Of a DNA stretch of 64,000 bases, positions 6,911 through 16,220 are shown piece by piece. Source of the DNA: CAXMQZ01 sp963707075 (GTDB lineage: Bacteria > Acidobacteriota > Thermoanaerobaculia > Multivoradales > JAHEKO01); NCBI GenBank assembly GCA_963707075.1, contig CAVPOX010000024.1:1-64000 (forward strand), written 5' to 3'. Under the pieces are notes generated by a model. It ran no database searches. It saw only the letters and a program-made list of their open reading frames with translations, and was not told where the DNA came from. Within the stretch, counting starts at the first letter, position 1. Every line of letters starts with the position of its first letter. A program made the translations under genes and the position numbers.

Positions 6911-9142
6911 ATGACCGACGAGAGACCAGCCGACGGTAAGTCGGGCCGGAATCAACCCCCGGGGATGTTGGATCTACCCCTCCGGGGGGATGAACGGCCG
7001 CCGCCCGGGCTCGGGCTGACCGAGAAAGAGCGGGGCGCGGCCCGGTCAGCCATCCCACGAGCTCGACAGCAGAAGTCGCCGGAGCAGCGGCAGGCGCTGC
7101 GAAGGAGAATCCTCGTGCTTCTGGTGCTCCTGCTCCTGCTCGGAGCGATTGCCTACCTGCTCTTCTGGCCATCTCCACCGAGAGCGGTGTTTCATCCAGA
7201 TCCGATGGATCTGGGACGGCAACGAGTCGGTGTACCGAGCGAGATTCAGGTTGTGTCCATGACCAATGAAGGCGAGCGTCCGATGCCGGTCTCCGGGCTG
7301 CAGCTCGAGGGGCCGACAGCCGGGGAGTTCGAGTTGGTCTCGGAGGACTGCAGCGCGCGGCAGCTGGTCGCCTTGGAGAGCTGCCGGATCGAGATCAGAC
7401 TGACGCCCGCTGCGCCGGACGCCAGGAGAGCGATGGTGGTGCTGCAGGGGGATTTTCGCCAGGCGCCCGTCCGTCTGGCTGTGGTCGGCACAGGCGTCGC
7501 GCCGATTCTGCAAACCAGCACGGAAGAGATCGCGTTCGGCAGCCGAGATGTCGGGGCCGTCAGCTCCGCGACCACCGTGACGGTCACCAACGCGGGTACT
7601 GCACCTCTCTCCCTCGAAGGTGTCGAGCTGAAAGGGGCCTCGAGAGGCGACTTTCGGAAGCAACAGGATCGGTGCACTTCCGCCTCGCTAGAGCCGACGG
7701 AGGAGTGTACGTTCCAGGTGTCCTTCTCGCCGCGGGCCGCTGGTCGCCGTTCGGCGGAGGTGTCGTTTCAAAGTGACTCGTACGAAGCCGCGCCAGTGGT
7801 TCGCCTCGAAGGCGAAGGAGTATGGACCGGCCCCGCACTAGCCCTGAGTCGGGACGCTCTGGATTTTGGCGACCGGCTTTTGGGCAGCAGTGAAACGAGC
7901 CTCACCGTCGATGTGACGAATCGTCATGATGCTGCCGTCTCCGGCCTCTCGGTCAGAATCCTCGACGAATCCAGCCCTTTTTCGATCGTCCGTCAGACCT
8001 GTAGTGGCCGCGCCATCGAGCCGGGCGAGGCCTGCAGAATCGAAGTCGATTTCCGCGTCGAGCGTCTGGGGACGGCCGCTTCGACTCTGGCCATCGTGCA
8101 AGAGGCCGGAGCTCTGCAGATCGAGCTGAAGGGCACCGGTGTGGCGCCCCGACTGCTGCTGGACCGCGAAGAGGTAGAGTTCGGGTCCCTGCTGGTCGGT
8201 GGGAACGCCGGGCGTCAAAGGCTCGTCGTCACCAACGACGGCACGGCGCCGGCGACGCTCAGTGGAGTCGTGATCGAGGGCCAGGATGGCACCGCGTTCA
8301 GCAAACCGGGGGACGGCTGTTCGAAGAAGGTCCTACGCCCAGGAGATCGATGTGCTCTGGAGATCGAGTTCCGGCCGAGTCGAGAAGGCGGGCACCAGGC
8401 AGACCTGGTCATCGGCGCCTCCGAGCTGGCCGAGCCTGACCGGACTCGGTTGCTGGGGTCGGGCTCCGCATCGAGGTTGACCCTGAATCTCGAGATGGTC
8501 GAGTTTGGAAGCGTTCGCAGAACGACCGCCAAGGACGTCCATCTGACGGTTTCGAATCCAGGTACCGCCGACTTGTCGATCACCGGCGCGAGAGTGGTCA
8601 CGGAGGTGGCGGGTGATTTCCAGCTGCTGGGGGGATCTTGTCTGCCGCGAGCCGTGGTGCCTCCCGGTGCGACTTGCACAGTCAGTCTGAGGTTCATGCC
8701 CGGCACCGAGGGTCGTCTCACAGGGACCCTCGAGCTCGAGCACGACGGCCTCACCGGGCCGAGTCGAGTGCCCCTGGGTGGAGTCGGACTGCCGCCGCCG
8801 ACACCGCAGATCAAGGTGAGCCCCCCGAGCCTCGACTTCGGTCCGCTGCCGGTGGGACAGCGATCGACGATCTTCACCGTGACGATTCGCAATACGGGGA
8901 CCGGCGAGCTGGAGTTCAGTGACTTCACACTGACCGGGCCGGCGCGCGGGGATTTTCAGATCGTGCCAGCCACCTGTCAGGCGGTACCGACGATTCTCTC
9001 CGGCAGCGACTGCAGCGTCGGAGTCCGCTTCGTGCCCTCTGCGGCGGGACCGCGACGAGCCACGTTGGAGGTCATGAGCAATGCCTTCGCCGGCGACAGC
9101 GCAGTGCAGCTCGTGGGCAGCGGAATGGGTGGCGGGGGGTAA
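6911..9142 (+). CDS. Membrane-anchored protein with six ASH/choice-of-anchor-D repeats
   Basis: The protein has 743 aa with an N-terminal cytoplasmic tail of about 65 residues rich in Pro/Arg and one transmembrane segment (ILVLLVLLLLLGAIAYLLF). Outside the membrane are six immunoglobulin-like repeats of roughly 100-115 aa. Each repeat opens with a strand such as MDLGRQRVG, IAFGSRDVG, LDFGDRLLG, VEFGSLLVG, VEFGSVRRT or LDFGPLPVG. Each contains a cysteine pair around a segment such as CSARQLVALESC or CTSASLEPTEEC, probably disulfides. This is the ASPM-SPD-2-Hydin (choice-of-anchor D) fold, common in large surface proteins of delta-proteobacteria-like lineages. A structural or binding role at the cell surface is likely; no enzymatic domain is present. 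It converges on the glycosyltransferase gene. Confidence 0.85.
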   Translation: MTDERPADGKSGRNQPPGMLDLPLRGDERPPPGLGLTEKERGAARSAIPRARQQKSPEQRQALRRRILVLLVLLLLLGAIAYLLFWPSPPRAVFHPDPMDLGRQRVGVPSEIQVVSMTNEGERPMPVSGLQLEGPTAGEFELVSEDCSARQLVALESCRIEIRLTPAAPDARRAMVVLQGDFRQAPVRLAVVGTGVAPILQTSTEEIAFGSRDVGAVSSATTVTVTNAGTAPLSLEGVELKGASRGDFRKQQDRCTSASLEPTEECTFQVSFSPRAAGRRSAEVSFQSDSYEAAPVVRLEGEGVWTGPALALSRDALDFGDRLLGSSETSLTVDVTNRHDAAVSGLSVRILDESSPFSIVRQTCSGRAIEPGEACRIEVDFRVERLGTAASTLAIVQEAGALQIELKGTGVAPRLLLDREEVEFGSLLVGGNAGRQRLVVTNDGTAPATLSGVVIEGQDGTAFSKPGDGCSKKVLRPGDRCALEIEFRPSREGGHQADLVIGASELAEPDRTRLLGSGSASRLTLNLEMVEFGSVRRTTAKDVHLTVSNPGTADLSITGARVVTEVAGDFQLLGGSCLPRAVVPPGATCTVSLRFMPGTEGRLTGTLELEHDGLTGPSRVPLGGVGLPPPTPQIKVSPPSLDFGPLPVGQRSTIFTVTIRNTGTGELEFSDFTLTGPARGDFQIVPATCQAVPTILSGSDCSVGVRFVPSAAGPRRATLEVMSNAFAGDSAVQLVGSGMGGGG

Positions 9143-9150
9143 CGGGCTTC

Positions 9151-10244
9151 CTAGGGGTTGTCCAGCAGCAGGTTGAGGACGAGATCTGCCGCTTGTCGCG
9201 AGCCGGCAGAGCCCCCGGCAGCTGCTGTCCGCAGCGCGCTCATTTCGTAGACGCGGCTCGGCCATCCCGCAGCTTCGAATTCAGCTTCGGTGATTTCCGC
9301 GCAGATCAAGCGTTGCTTTGCGTATCGCGCCAGAGGCGGCGATTCCGGGAAGCTGCGGCGTTGCATGAAGAGAAATGGCGTGGCCGCCTGGAAGCACTCC
9401 GCCAGGGTGCTGTAACCGAGCTTGCCGACGACCAGATCGGCGGCGGAGACCAGATCCGCATGCTGGAAGCCTGTCCTGTGAGGCAGAAGGACCAGGTTGT
9501 TCCGACGTTCTTGCTGCTCGGCCGCTCCGGGGATGACGAAGGTGATCTCGGGATGACGGGAGAGGCGGTCGAGAAACCGATAGGTGGCTGGGAAGCCACC
9601 CATCGTTACCAGGACGAAGGGCGATCCGTCAGGGAGCCCGAGTCTTTCCGGACCTGCGGTCGCGACTGACGGACGGCTCGGCAGATCGGTTCGACGGCGA
9701 CAGCTCCCGACACGGGATTGCAGAACGGCTCGGCTTGGATCCTCAAGGATGCCGAGGAATAGAGGCGCTGCAGCTCGCCGATGAAGGGAGTGAATCGCGG
9801 CTCGCTCTCGAGGTAGGCACGGTAGATCCAATCCCAGGTGAAGTTCTCGACGAGGGCGCAGGGAAGGCCGAGCTCGGCTGCGACAGCGATGCCCAGCGGA
9901 GAGATGTCGGCGACGACGAGGCGGCATTCAGCGCGACGGACCTCCTCGACGGCATGCTCGAGAGCCTTCGAGCGCAAGGGCAGGAACTTCGACAGCTCGT
10001 CCAGGGTGGCGAGTAGATCCTCTTCCATCGGCGTTGTTTGAACGAGTCCGACATCGGTCCTGCAACTCAGATAGTCGAAGGGTGCACTCATCGAGTCCGC
10101 GAAGAACCACTCGGGTACTCCCGTGAAGACTGAGAACCGAGCGGCTTGCTCTGTCTTGTGGAGAGCTTCCATGACCGCGGCACTGCGAGCCGCATGCCCG
10201 AAACCGTGCGAGGAGACGAAGTAGGCGATCGGTACAGTCTTCAT
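9151..10244 (-). CDS. GT28/MGT-like glycosyltransferase (one frameshift)
   Basis: Two-domain GT-B glycosyltransferase, related to MurG/GT28-type enzymes and to the N-terminal domain of arabinokinase-like proteins. The N-terminal half starts at ATG 10244 with MKTVPIAYFVSSHGFGHAAR, the acceptor-side glycine/histidine loop. The C-terminal half has GSPFVLVTMGGFPATYRFLD and the donor-binding stretch SAADLVVGKLGYSTLAECF. The frame changes near 9645-9652 inside a GG/AAA tract; restoring one base gives VR-x-RLGLPDGSPF and a 364-aa protein. Both halves are conserved, so sequence error is likelier than decay. Donor and acceptor cannot be told from sequence. Upstream lies the cold-shock gene, 100 bp away on the same strand. 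Confidence 0.78.
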
Positions 10245-10344
10245 ATCGGTGGAGCCGGTGCGGATAGCGAGGCGCTCAGAGAGGTGAGGGCCACCCCGCT
10301 GACCGAGGTGGCCCTCCTGTCGAAAGCTCCACAAGCGCGGTGAG

Positions 10345-10557
10345 TCAGTCGCCGAGTCGAATGACGTTGCGAGCCGCCGGTCCCTTCTCGCCTTCGACGA
10401 TCTCGAACTGCACCCTCTCACCCTCGGCGAGGGTCCGAAAGCCCTCTGAGCTGATTGCCGTGTGGTGCACGAAGCAATCATTCTGTCCGTCCTCGGGAGT
10501 GATGAATCCAAACCCCTTGGCGTCGTTGAACCACTTCACTCTTCCGTAAAATGTCAC
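10345..10557 (-). CDS. Cold-shock domain protein (CspA family)
   Basis: Single-domain RNA/DNA-binding OB-fold protein of 70 aa. Both RNA-binding motifs are present: KGFGFITPEDG (RNP1-like) and DCFVHHTAI (RNP2-like). The ending, GEKGPAARNVIRLGD, is standard. It would act as an RNA chaperone in the cytoplasm. The Shine-Dalgarno AGGAGGG lies about 11 nt before the ATG. A long non-coding leader region lies upstream, as is typical of csp genes, but I cannot identify a conserved cold-box. Confidence 0.95.
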   Translation of the reverse strand: MTFYGRVKWFNDAKGFGFITPEDGQNDCFVHHTAISSEGFRTLAEGERVQFEIVEGEKGPAARNVIRLGD

Positions 10558-10946
10558 TCTCCAACCCTCCTGGAAAATGCCACCTTTCGCTCGAGTCTCG
10601 CTCCGAGTCGCGGCGGCGAACCTCGCCCCGACCGTGGCCGGCCGGAGCCGTCCTTCCTCTAGCGAACGTTTCGACGGATCTCCGTCCAGCAGAGGAGCCT
10701 TCTAGCTGACGAATGCTGCTGTTGTCTTCGGTGTTCCTCGGTAGTGGGCACTTCGGGATTGAAACCGGACGAACCGGCCTGCGATCGCCAGACTCAGATT
10801 AGCAGATGGCGAGGCGACAGTCGATCCCGGTCATGGGGCAGACCTGGACACGGGAAAGGGGCTCAGAAGGGAGTCTCAGTGCTCTGGTAGTCTGCCCCAG
10901 GGCGGAGTCAGGCCGGCGTTGACCGGGTCAGGTCCAGCACCTGCAG
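10558..10946. other. Intergenic region between csp and the acyl-CoA synthetase gene
   Basis: This 389-bp non-coding stretch separates two divergent genes. It should contain the csp promoter and leader on the minus strand and the acyl-CoA synthetase promoter on the plus strand. No open frame with a start and ribosome site is convincing. The only striking structure is a 10-bp inverted repeat at 10834-10899, described separately. Confidence 0.6.
10834..10899 (+). repeat. Inverted repeat upstream of the acyl-CoA synthetase gene
   Basis: TGGGGCAGAC at 10834-10843 is the perfect reverse complement of GTCTGCCCCA at 10890-10899, with 46 nt between the arms. In RNA this would make a 10-bp stem closing a large loop, located 48 nt before the ATG at 10947. 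It could be a leader RNA structure or a looping operator pair; no known riboswitch consensus is recognised. Confidence 0.4.
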
Positions 10947-13203
10947 ATGAGGGCAGACCCTACACTCATGAGACTCGAAGACATCAGGGTGCTGGCAGGG
11001 CGAGCCGCGGGGCAGGGTAGGCGGCAGCTCTTGGAGTCGGAGGGCTTCGAGTTGCTGAACCTGCTGGGCATCGCCGTTCCCCGTTTCGTGATGGTCTCCG
11101 ATCCGGGTCAGATCGGCGAGCAGTTACTGGCCGGGCTGCCTGGCGATCAGGTGGTCTTGAAGGCGAGCGCTGCGGGCCTCCTCCACAAGAGCGATGTCGG
11201 AGGGGTGCAGGTCGTCTCCAAGACACCCGGCGAGGTGGCGGCAGCGGCGGCGAGGATGGCTCGATCCATGGACGGCCTGGACCTCCGAGGGATTCCTGAT
11301 TCAGGAGTTTGTGCCCTACACGACGCAACCCGGGAACGAGGCTCTTCTGAGTGCCCGGTGGGATCGAGAGTTCGGTCCGGTGGTGACCTTCGGGATCGGT
11401 GGAGCCCATGCCGAGAGGATCACGGCCGCTTTGCGGGAGGCGGAAGCTATGGCGATCTTCCAGCCTGGGGAGGCAGGTCGTCAGGTGGTCGAGCAGGCGC
11501 TCTCGGGCCTGCTCGTGACCGACCTCATGACGCGTTCGCAGAGGGGCCAGCCTCCCCGGCTCGCCGCGCAGCGTCTTGTCGACGTCGTCCAGCGATTCGC
11601 CGAGGCGAGCAGCGCGCTGCTTCCCGACATCCTCGAGGAGATCGAGGTCAATCCTCTTGTTGTCAACAGCGACTCCCTGGTGGCGCTGGATGTTCTCGCG
11701 AAGCTCCGGGTGGAGCGGCCTCGACCCGCACCGGCCCGTCCTCTCGAGAAGATCGATCGCCTCCTGCGGCCGCGGTCGGTGGCGGTCATCGGGGTAGGGA
11801 ATCGGCTCAATCCCGGCCGCCGCATCCTCGCGAATCTGCTGAGAGCGGGGTTCGACCCGGCGAAGGTCTGGGTGGTGAAGCCGGGGCTCGAAGAGATCGA
11901 TGGGTGTCGGTGCTACCCTGACATTGCCTCTCTGCCGAAAGCGGTGGATCTGCTGATCGTGAGCGTAGCGGCGAAGCAGGCGCCCGACGTGATCGACGAG
12001 GCGATCGCGCACCGAAGAGCGGAGACCGTGATACTGATCCCGGGTGGGCTCGAGGAGAAGCAAGGCTCGGAGCATCTGAGTGACCGGATCCGTCGGTCCG
12101 TCGAGGCCTCTCGAGAGTCGGACTGGCACGGCCCGCTGGTCAATGGGGGGAATTGCCTTGGGATCCGCTCCCAACCGGGTCGGTACGATACGTTCTTCCT
12201 GCCGCAGTCCAGGATGCCGCCGCTCGGGAAGCGTGATGGCAATGTGGCGCTCCTGGCCCAGAGCGGCGCCTTCCTGGCTTCCAAGACGAGCAAGTTGCCG
12301 TGGCTTCGCGTCCGGTACGCGATTTCCATCGGCAATCAGATCGATCTGACCCTCGGCGATTACCTGAACTACCTTGCCGAAGATACGGAGGTCGAATTGT
12401 TCGGCGTCTACGTCGAGGGCTTTCGAGAACTCGACGGCAGGGTGTTTCTCGAAGCAGCTCGGCGCATCACGGCCGGTGGACGCCGGATCGTGCTCTACAG
12501 GGCCGGTCGCAGCCGTTCAGGCGTGGAGGCCGCGGCGAGCCATACCGCGGCCATCGCCGGTAGCTGGCAGACGACCCGAGCTCTGGCTCGGGGAGCAGGC
12601 GTGCAGGTGGCCGGTGCTTTCGAGGAGTTCGAGGACTTGATGATGTTGAGCGCCGCTTTCGCGGACAGGGACCTCGGGTCCTCGAGGATCGGGGCGATCT
12701 CCAATGCGGGTTACGAGTGCGTCGCGTTCTGGGACGGCCTCCAGAGCCTGCAGCCGGCGATTTTCTCGGAGAGAACCCGCCGCGCGCTGTCGGAGATCTT
12801 CGCGTCGAGCCGGATCGACGCAGTGGTGGATGTGCGCAACCCGCTCGACCTGACACCCACCGTAGGGGATGCCCAGTTCGAGGATGCGGTCCGACTGGTG
12901 CTGCAGGACCCGACTGTCGGTGTCGGAGCCGTCGGCTGCGTTCCGTTCACCGGGGCCCTGAACACCCTGCCGGGCTTATCGAGTCACGATGGAAATGTAG
13001 AGGACCCGACTTCGGTCGCTTCCAGATTGGTGCAGGTATGGAAGCAGACCTCCAAGCCATGGGTCGCGGTTGTCGACGCGGGGTTCGACTACGACGCCAT
13101 GGCAAAGATCCTTCTGGAGGGTGGTATCCCGGTGTTTCGCACCGCGGATCGAGCCGTACGCACTCTGGAGTGCTACTTCGAGACCGCTACCGCGTCGAGG
13201 TGA
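10947..13203 (+). CDS. ADP-forming acyl-CoA synthetase, ATP-grasp plus CoA-ligase fusion (one frameshift)
   Basis: NDP-forming acyl/acetyl-CoA synthetase that interconverts acyl-CoA + ADP + Pi and acid + CoA + ATP. The first ~240 residues are the ATP-grasp (beta) part, with LLNLLGIAVPRFVMVSD, VVLKASAAGLLHKSDVGG and GFLIQEFVPYTT. Then come the CoA-binding Rossmann domain (RPRSVAVIGVGNRLNPG) and the ligase domains, with NVALLAQSGAFLAS and the histidine-bearing ASHTAAIAGSW loop. The order is beta then alpha, the reverse of the common alpha-beta fusion. The frame changes in GGG at 11289-11291; removing one G joins LDLRG to FLIQEF and yields 751 aa. Start ATG 10947 or 10968; neither has a strong ribosome site. 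The substrate is unknown; acetate, propionate or aryl acids are possible. Confidence 0.85.
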
Positions 13204-13281
13204 GAGGTCTGCTGCAAACCGGGGATGAGGGGCGAGGCAACGCCTTGGGCCTATGGTGTTCGGCTCGACACTCCTGGTTGA

Positions 13282-13869
13282 TCAGGGGTACAGCCTCTCC
13301 ATGGACCAGTCGCCCTCCGCCTGTCGCTGGAAGAGAAATCGATCGTGAAGTCGGTACAGCTGGTTGTGCCAGATCTCGATCCGGTTGGCGATCAGTCGAT
13401 AGCCACCCCAGAAGGGTGGTCTGGGTATCGGCTGGCCAGCGAATCGGGCCTGAGCTTTCAGATAACGCTTCACCAGTTGCCGGCGCGACTCCAGGGGTTC
13501 GCTCTGCTGAGAGGCCCAGGCGCCGAGCTGACTGCCGCGTGGCCGCGAGGCGAAGTAGGCGTCGGCCTCTGCTTCGTCCACCGGCTCGGCGTGGCCTTCG
13601 ATACGAACCTGTTTGTGGAGGGTCGGCCAGTAGATGCAGAGAGCGGCTCGGGGATTGGTCGCGAGCTCTTCAGCCTTGCGACTCTGCAGATTGGTGTAGA
13701 AGGTGATTCCCACCTGGTCGATGTCCTTGATGAGCACGATCCGGGCCGAGGGTTGTCCGTCGGCGCCGGTGGTGGCCAGGGTCGCCGCGGTCGCGTCGTG
13801 AGGTTCTTCTTCGCGGGCGCGGGACAATAGGCGCGCGACTTCCGACAGGGGATCAGGTGCTTTGGACAT
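13282..13869 (-). CDS. pdxH: Pyridoxamine 5'-phosphate oxidase
   Basis: FMN-dependent oxidase making pyridoxal 5'-phosphate from PNP or PMP in vitamin B6 salvage. Visible family segments are ARIVLIKDIDQVGITFYTN, SRKAEELATNPRAALCIYW, RPRGSQLGAWASQQS and the C-terminal GYRLIANRIEIWHNQLYRLH, which contributes to FMN and substrate binding, with an RLHDRFLF-like ending and a terminal MERLYP. The length is 195 aa from ATG 13869 (MSKAPDPL). The open frame extends ten codons further to 13899, but those residues are not family-like. The gene converges on the acyl-CoA synthetase and is intact. Confidence 0.94.
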   Translation of the reverse strand: MSKAPDPLSEVARLLSRAREEEPHDATAATLATTGADGQPSARIVLIKDIDQVGITFYTNLQSRKAEELATNPRAALCIYWPTLHKQVRIEGHAEPVDEAEADAYFASRPRGSQLGAWASQQSEPLESRRQLVKRYLKAQARFAGQPIPRPPFWGGYRLIANRIEIWHNQLYRLHDRFLFQRQAEGDWSMERLYP

Positions 13870-13975
13870 GGGACGATATTGTAGCGGGCCTCGGCGCACC
13901 CAGGGTGAGGCCGGTCTGATAGCGATAGGAGTGGATCGCAGAATTGGTGTCGCCGAACCTCCGAGATCCGAGCGT

Positions 13976-14445
13976 CTAGCTGGCTGTGGAGAAACGGGTC
14001 ACCCTCGGTTCGACGAGCCTCACGAAGTCGGCGAAGGAGAGCCGTCACGAGCTCGGTGTGAGAACCCGCATTGAACGCGATCTCCTCATCCTCGGCGAGG
14101 GTCTCGCAGACGAAAACCGGCATGACTCCAGAGGTTGCCGAAGGGTGGCATCGCTCCGGGCTCGCAGCCAGGGAAGAGACCCTTGAACTCCTCCTCCGTT
14201 GCCAGCTCGACGGCGTCGGCGCCGGTTGCAGATCCGAGGTGGTCGAGATCCACCTTGAATGAGGCCGGCAGCACGGCCATGGCCATCTTGCCGTCGAGCT
14301 TCACCATGACCGTCTTGGCCAGTTCCTGACCGGGGATGTGGGCCGATGCGGCGATCTCCTGGGCGGTATACGCGGGTGAGTGGCTGATACTGACGTACTT
14401 GACGCTGTTCTGGTCGAGAAATTCTCGCAGCTTCTGTAGCGGCAT
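13976..14445 (-). CDS. YbaK/EbsC-type aminoacyl-tRNA deacylase (two frameshifts)
   Basis: YbaK/ProX-type editing domain that would deacylate mischarged tRNA, in the cytoplasm. The frame from ATG 14445 reads PLQKLREFLDQNSVKYVSIS, LAKTVMVKLDGKMAMAVLPA and MPPFGNL. It shifts near 14124 into MPVFVCETLAEDEEIAFNAG and SHTELV, and shifts again near 14045 into RLSFADFVRLVEPRVTRFS with a stop at 13978-13976. Each join needs removal of one base and restores the standard order, including the GNL-x-MPV segment and the ADFxRLVxP ending, for 155 aa. The Shine-Dalgarno GAGGAGGT sits just before the ATG and overlaps the stop of the upstream stress protein, so the two are coupled. The two shifts are probably sequence errors. 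Confidence 0.78.
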
Positions 14446-14447
14446 AG

Positions 14448-15415
14448 CTACCTCCTCTCGGTATCGAAACTCGTCGATCTGCGAACCGTGAGCACCGGGC
14501 AAGGGGCTCTTTGAATGACTCTTTCGGCCGTGCTACCCAAGAGGACGTGGAGCCAGCCCGGTTCGGCCGTGGGTTCCCATGACGATCCAATCGACGTCAG
14601 ACTCGGCTGCCTGCCGGGTGATCACCTGGGGCGGGTAGCCACGCTGGCTCAACGGCTGGACCTCGATTCCCAGCTCGCCCGCAAGGCTGGCGGCATGCTT
14701 CTCGAGTCGAGCGTCGACCTCCCCGGCGACGGTTTCCCAGACTGCAGCAGCCGGTGTCGCGGGGCCGTAGATGCTGTCCATGCTGAACTCGTAGGGGATG
14801 TGGAAGACATGCAGCAGCAGAATGATCGGAGGAGGGGCATCGGCACCGGAAACGAGATCGACGGCGGTCTTGAGAGCCCAGGAAGCCTGGTCCGAAAAGT
14901 CCGTGGCCGCCAGGATGCGGCGAATCCCCGCTGTAGGTGGGGGATCCTGGGGATGAACGGTCAAGACGGCGCAGTCCGCCCTCTGGACCACTCGCTCTGC
15001 GGTGCTTCCGAGGGCAACGGGATCGAAGGGGTGAAAACCGCTGGATCCGACCACCGCCAAGCTGGCGGCGATCTCGCGCGCTTCATTGACGATGACCTCT
15101 GAAGGTTGCCCCAGGCGAACGTTCCAGGTAGTGGGCACTCCTCTTTGCCGTGCCTCTCGAGCCATGCGATCGAGGTGTTGTCTGGCCGCGTCCTCGAGTT
15201 GAACCGGCACTCTGGAATTCAGCTCGGAGTAGTCCATCGTCCAACCCGCGAGATTGAGGACGTGGACGAGGTGAAGCGCAGAGTGATTCTGGCTCGGCGA
15301 CTTCCACGGCCCAGCGGACCGCGGCACTCGCGGTCTCGGAGAGATCGGTTGCGGCGATGACCGCCCCGGGCTCGGGACGGCTGGGGATCGGAACCAACCA
15401 TGGTAGCTCCGGCAT
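14448..15415 (-). CDS. Universal stress protein with two UspA domains (two frameshifts)
   Basis: Tandem UspA-domain protein of about 321 aa after repair. Domain 1 begins at ATG 15415 with PGAVIAATDLSETASAAVRW, and its ATP-binding-type loop is VVGSSGFHPFDPVALGSTAE. Domain 2 begins GIRRILAATDFSDQASWALK and ends VMGTHGRTGLA-HVLLGSTAERVI. The frame changes at the CC of 15291-15292 and at the CC of 14549-14550; deleting one C in each restores both domains exactly. The true stop is 14450-14448, three bases before the YbaK-like gene starts. Both shifts are in two-base homopolymers, which favours sequence error. The stress signal is unknown; a RBS GGAGG lies 12 nt upstream. Confidence 0.8.
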
Positions 15416-15526
15416 CCGGTGGCGAGACCTCCTCAACGGAAGTCGCCCCAGATCAAATAGTAATGGTTGAGCGGGAAGACTGCAAAGCCTGCGAGCCGAG
15501 ATGAATGTCGTCCCGCCCAATGTCTG

Positions 15527-16039
15527 TCAGTTGGCTCTGTCGCCCGAGTCGGGTCTGGCACCGCGATGGGGGTAGCCGCTGCGGTCGCGGGGGCGGACCA
15601 TTTCTCTCGCCGCTTTCAGTGCTTCGAACCTCTCCAGCTGGTCGGGAGTGAGGATGGAAGCCAGCTGATCGGCCAGGTCCGATCGACTGGATCGCAGCGC
15701 CTCGGATCGTCGGTGTATCGTCAGTGCCAGGCTCCCCAGTTCAGTGAGATCCGGATCCTCCGTGGCCGCCAGTTCGCCAAGGTCGTGGCGCAGCGATTCC
15801 ACCTCTTGCCAGCCCTGGCCCAGCATCTGCCGGTGATGGTCGAGGACCGCTTCCCACTCGGCACGTTGCCCGCCGGTCAGCTGCAGATAGTCGGCAGCCG
15901 CTTCGAGTCGGTGATGACGGCCTGGAACTCGCGCTTCTTGGGAACCAGCGAGACCTTCGGGCCTGGCTGGCTGGGCGTGGAGCACCATCGGTAAGAGGAT
16001 CAGTCCGAGAATGGACAGGGTCAAGGATCGGTGTTTCAT
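15527..16039 (-). CDS. Spy/CpxP-like periplasmic LTXXQ-motif protein
   Basis: Small helical periplasmic protein, 170 aa from ATG 16039, with a signal peptide (MKHRSLTLSILGLILLPMVL to HAQ). Two LTXXQ motifs are present, LTGGQRAEW and LTPDQLERF, separated by charged helices, as in Spy and CpxP chaperone/stress proteins. A GGAGG Shine-Dalgarno precedes the start by 9 nt; the longer open frame to 16162 lacks a signal sequence at its start. Likely role: envelope stress or metal-related chaperone, inferred from family. It is divergent from the WS/DGAT gene. Confidence 0.82.
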   Translation of the reverse strand: MKHRSLTLSILGLILLPMVLHAQPARPEGLAGSQEARVPGRHHRLEAAADYLQLTGGQRAEWEAVLDHHRQMLGQGWQEVESLRHDLGELAATEDPDLTELGSLALTIHRRSEALRSSRSDLADQLASILTPDQLERFEALKAAREMVRPRDRSGYPHRGARPDSGDRAN

Positions 16040-16220
16040 TTCTCTGCCTCCAGTTCGGGTTTTCCATCCCGTGAGTTGGTGGTTGTCGGCATATTCTTCG
16101 TCGGCGCCTGAACCTGAAACACGGTAGGTCGAGAGATCATGCGGCGGGAGCATCACGTACAAGGCAGTCTTTTCGCTAAACTAGCCGATACCCAGCTCGA
16201 CGATTCGGGGGAAGTCAGCC

